Positions 6,352 to 7,353 of a stretch of 7,353 nt of DNA are shown one piece after another. This DNA comes from UBA2428 sp002343545 (lineage in GTDB: Bacteria; Bdellovibrionota; UBA2428). Under the pieces are notes generated by a model. The model was given only the letters and a program-made list of their open reading frames with translations. It was not told where the DNA came from and did not search any database. Where the stretch lies: the NCBI GenBank assembly GCA_937952285.1, contig CALFZE010000064.1, positions 1 to 7,353 of the forward strand, in the 5' to 3' direction. Each line of letters begins with the position of its first letter. Position 1 is the stretch's first letter. The position numbers and the translations under genes are program-made.

Positions 6352-7353
6352 TCAGGCCTTGCGGAGGGCCGACTGGGCCGCCGCGAGGCGAGCCGCCGGC
6401 ACCCGGAAGGGCGAGCAGGAAATGTAGTCGAGGCCCGCACGATGGAAGAACTCGATGGAGCGAGGATCTCCTCCGTGTTCGCCGCAGACGCCGCACTTCA
6501 GGTTGGGCTTGGTCTTCTTGCCCCGCTCGACGCCGATCTGGACGAGCTGGCCGATACCATCCTGGTCGATCGAAGCGAAGGGATCGTACTTCATGAGGCC
6601 GTTGTCGAGGTACTCGGGCAAGAAGCGCCCGCTATCGTCGCGCGACAGGCCTAACCCCATTTGGGTCAAGTCGTTCGTACCGAAGGAGAAGAAGTCGGCG
6701 GTCTGAGCAATGCGATCGGCCGTCAAGGCGGCGCGCGGGATCTCGATCATGGTGCCGATCTTGAGCGGGGTTCCGAGACCGCCCGTGCGCAAGACTTCGG
6801 TGACGAGCTTTTCGATCCGGTCACGCAGGAAGGAGAGCTCCTTCTGGTCGAAGACGAGCGGGATCATGATCTCGGCGTCGGCGACTTCGCCCGTCAGACG
6901 GTGAACTTCGACGACGGCTTCGGCGATCGCGCGGGCCTGCATCTCGTAGATCTCGGGGAACGAAATCCCGAGACGGCAGCCCCGGTGCCCAAGCATGGGA
7001 TTCACTTCGTGGAGGCTGCGCGCCTTGTTAAGGATGCGCTCCGGTGAGGTCTTAAGCTTGGCCGCGAGCCCTTGCAGATCGGATTCGGAATTCGGCAGGA
7101 ACTCGTGGAGCGGCGGATCCAGCAGACGGATGCAGACCGGCAGTCCCTTCATCTCGCGGAAGAGCTGCACGAAGTCCATGCGCTGCATCGGGAGGATGCT
7201 CTCGAGGGCGCGGGCGCGGTCCTCTTGGGTATCGGCAAGGATCATCATGCGCACGGCTTCGATGCGATCGGGCTCGAAGAACATGTGCTCGGTCCGGCAG
7301 AGGCCGATACCTTCGGCGCCGAACTGGCGGGCCACCCGTGCGTCGTGGGGCGT
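6352..7353 (-). CDS. ppdK: Pyruvate, phosphate dikinase, C-terminal part (5' end beyond window)
   Basis: C-terminal 333 residues of PPDK, which interconverts pyruvate + ATP + Pi and PEP + AMP + PPi in the cytoplasm; full-length enzymes are about 870-930 residues, so the ATP-grasp and phospho-histidine domains lie outside to the right. The frame is open to the window edge (TPHDARV...), so the internal GTG at 7335 is not taken as the start. This part is the PEP/pyruvate-binding TIM-barrel. Visible active-site elements, numbered from the edge: GLCRTEHMFF (Arg20), CIRLLDPPLHEFLP (Arg76), NPMLGHRGCRL (118-128), metal-binding Glu204 in MIEIPRAAL, FGTNDLTQ (Asn227-Asp228), and the catalytic Cys290 in CGVCGEHGGDP, followed by the family ending YISCSPFRVPAARLAAAQ. 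Everything expected of an active PEP/pyruvate domain is present. PEP synthase and PTS enzyme I share this fold, but the GEHGGDP and SCSPFRVP segments favour PPDK. TGA at 6354-6352 is followed by a strong hairpin terminator. Confidence 0.96.
   Translation of the reverse strand, partial: TPHDARVARQFGAEGIGLCRTEHMFFEPDRIEAVRMMILADTQEDRARALESILPMQRMDFVQLFREMKGLPVCIRLLDPPLHEFLPNSESDLQGLAAKLKTSPERILNKARSLHEVNPMLGHRGCRLGISFPEIYEMQARAIAEAVVEVHRLTGEVADAEIMIPLVFDQKELSFLRDRIEKLVTEVLRTGGLGTPLKIGTMIEIPRAALTADRIAQTADFFSFGTNDLTQMGLGLSRDDSGRFLPEYLDNGLMKYDPFASIDQDGIGQLVQIGVERGKKTKPNLKCGVCGEHGGDPRSIEFFHRAGLDYISCSPFRVPAARLAAAQSALRKA

Noticed and set aside
7333..7335. GTG as a start codon for the ppdK fragment
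   Set aside because: The frame stays open to the window edge, and the fragment begins in the middle of the conserved PEP/pyruvate domain; it is an internal valine codon.

Overview
This is a GC-rich bacterial chromosomal segment carrying four protein genes, two of them cut by the window edges. The organism is not certain. The SMC head (a GDMSPKHLRG-type segment, where GEQSAKHLRG is usual) and the mix of AstD-like dehydrogenase, full-length Smc and PPDK fit a free-living Gram-negative of the former Deltaproteobacteria (Bdellovibrionota/Oligoflexia or Myxococcota-like). That assignment is inference from remembered sequence style, not a database result. I see no mobile element, tRNA, rRNA, CRISPR array or phage gene.

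Layout. Positions 1-1214 (+) hold the C-terminal four fifths of an AstD-type aldehyde dehydrogenase. Twelve bases later, 1227-2204 (+) encodes a 325-residue protein of unknown function with one N-terminal membrane anchor and a possible TonB-C-like domain; the two genes are probably co-transcribed. These converge on the minus-strand smc gene (6191 down to 2265), which ends in a clean rho-independent terminator lying against the stop codon of the + strand gene. A 160-bp intergenic stretch (6192-6351) holds the smc ribosome binding site, a weak promoter candidate and the terminator of the next minus-strand gene. From 6352 to the right edge (-) is the C-terminal third of pyruvate, phosphate dikinase (ppdK).

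How the genes relate. Smc is the chromosome-organising ATPase; PPDK interconverts pyruvate and PEP; the AstD-like enzyme oxidises a semialdehyde, classically in arginine degradation. They are not an obvious pathway. smc and ppdK point the same way but are separated by a strong terminator, so they are probably separate transcription units.

The window is mostly ordinary housekeeping sequence. The observations most worth a second look are an acidic Pro/Ala/Glu-rich, lysine-free insertion of about 79 residues inside the Smc hinge, with loss of a conserved hinge glycine motif; the unassigned membrane-anchored protein next to the dehydrogenase; and a Gly-to-Cys change in the cofactor-binding motif of the dehydrogenase. 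I found no evidence of a new multi-gene system.
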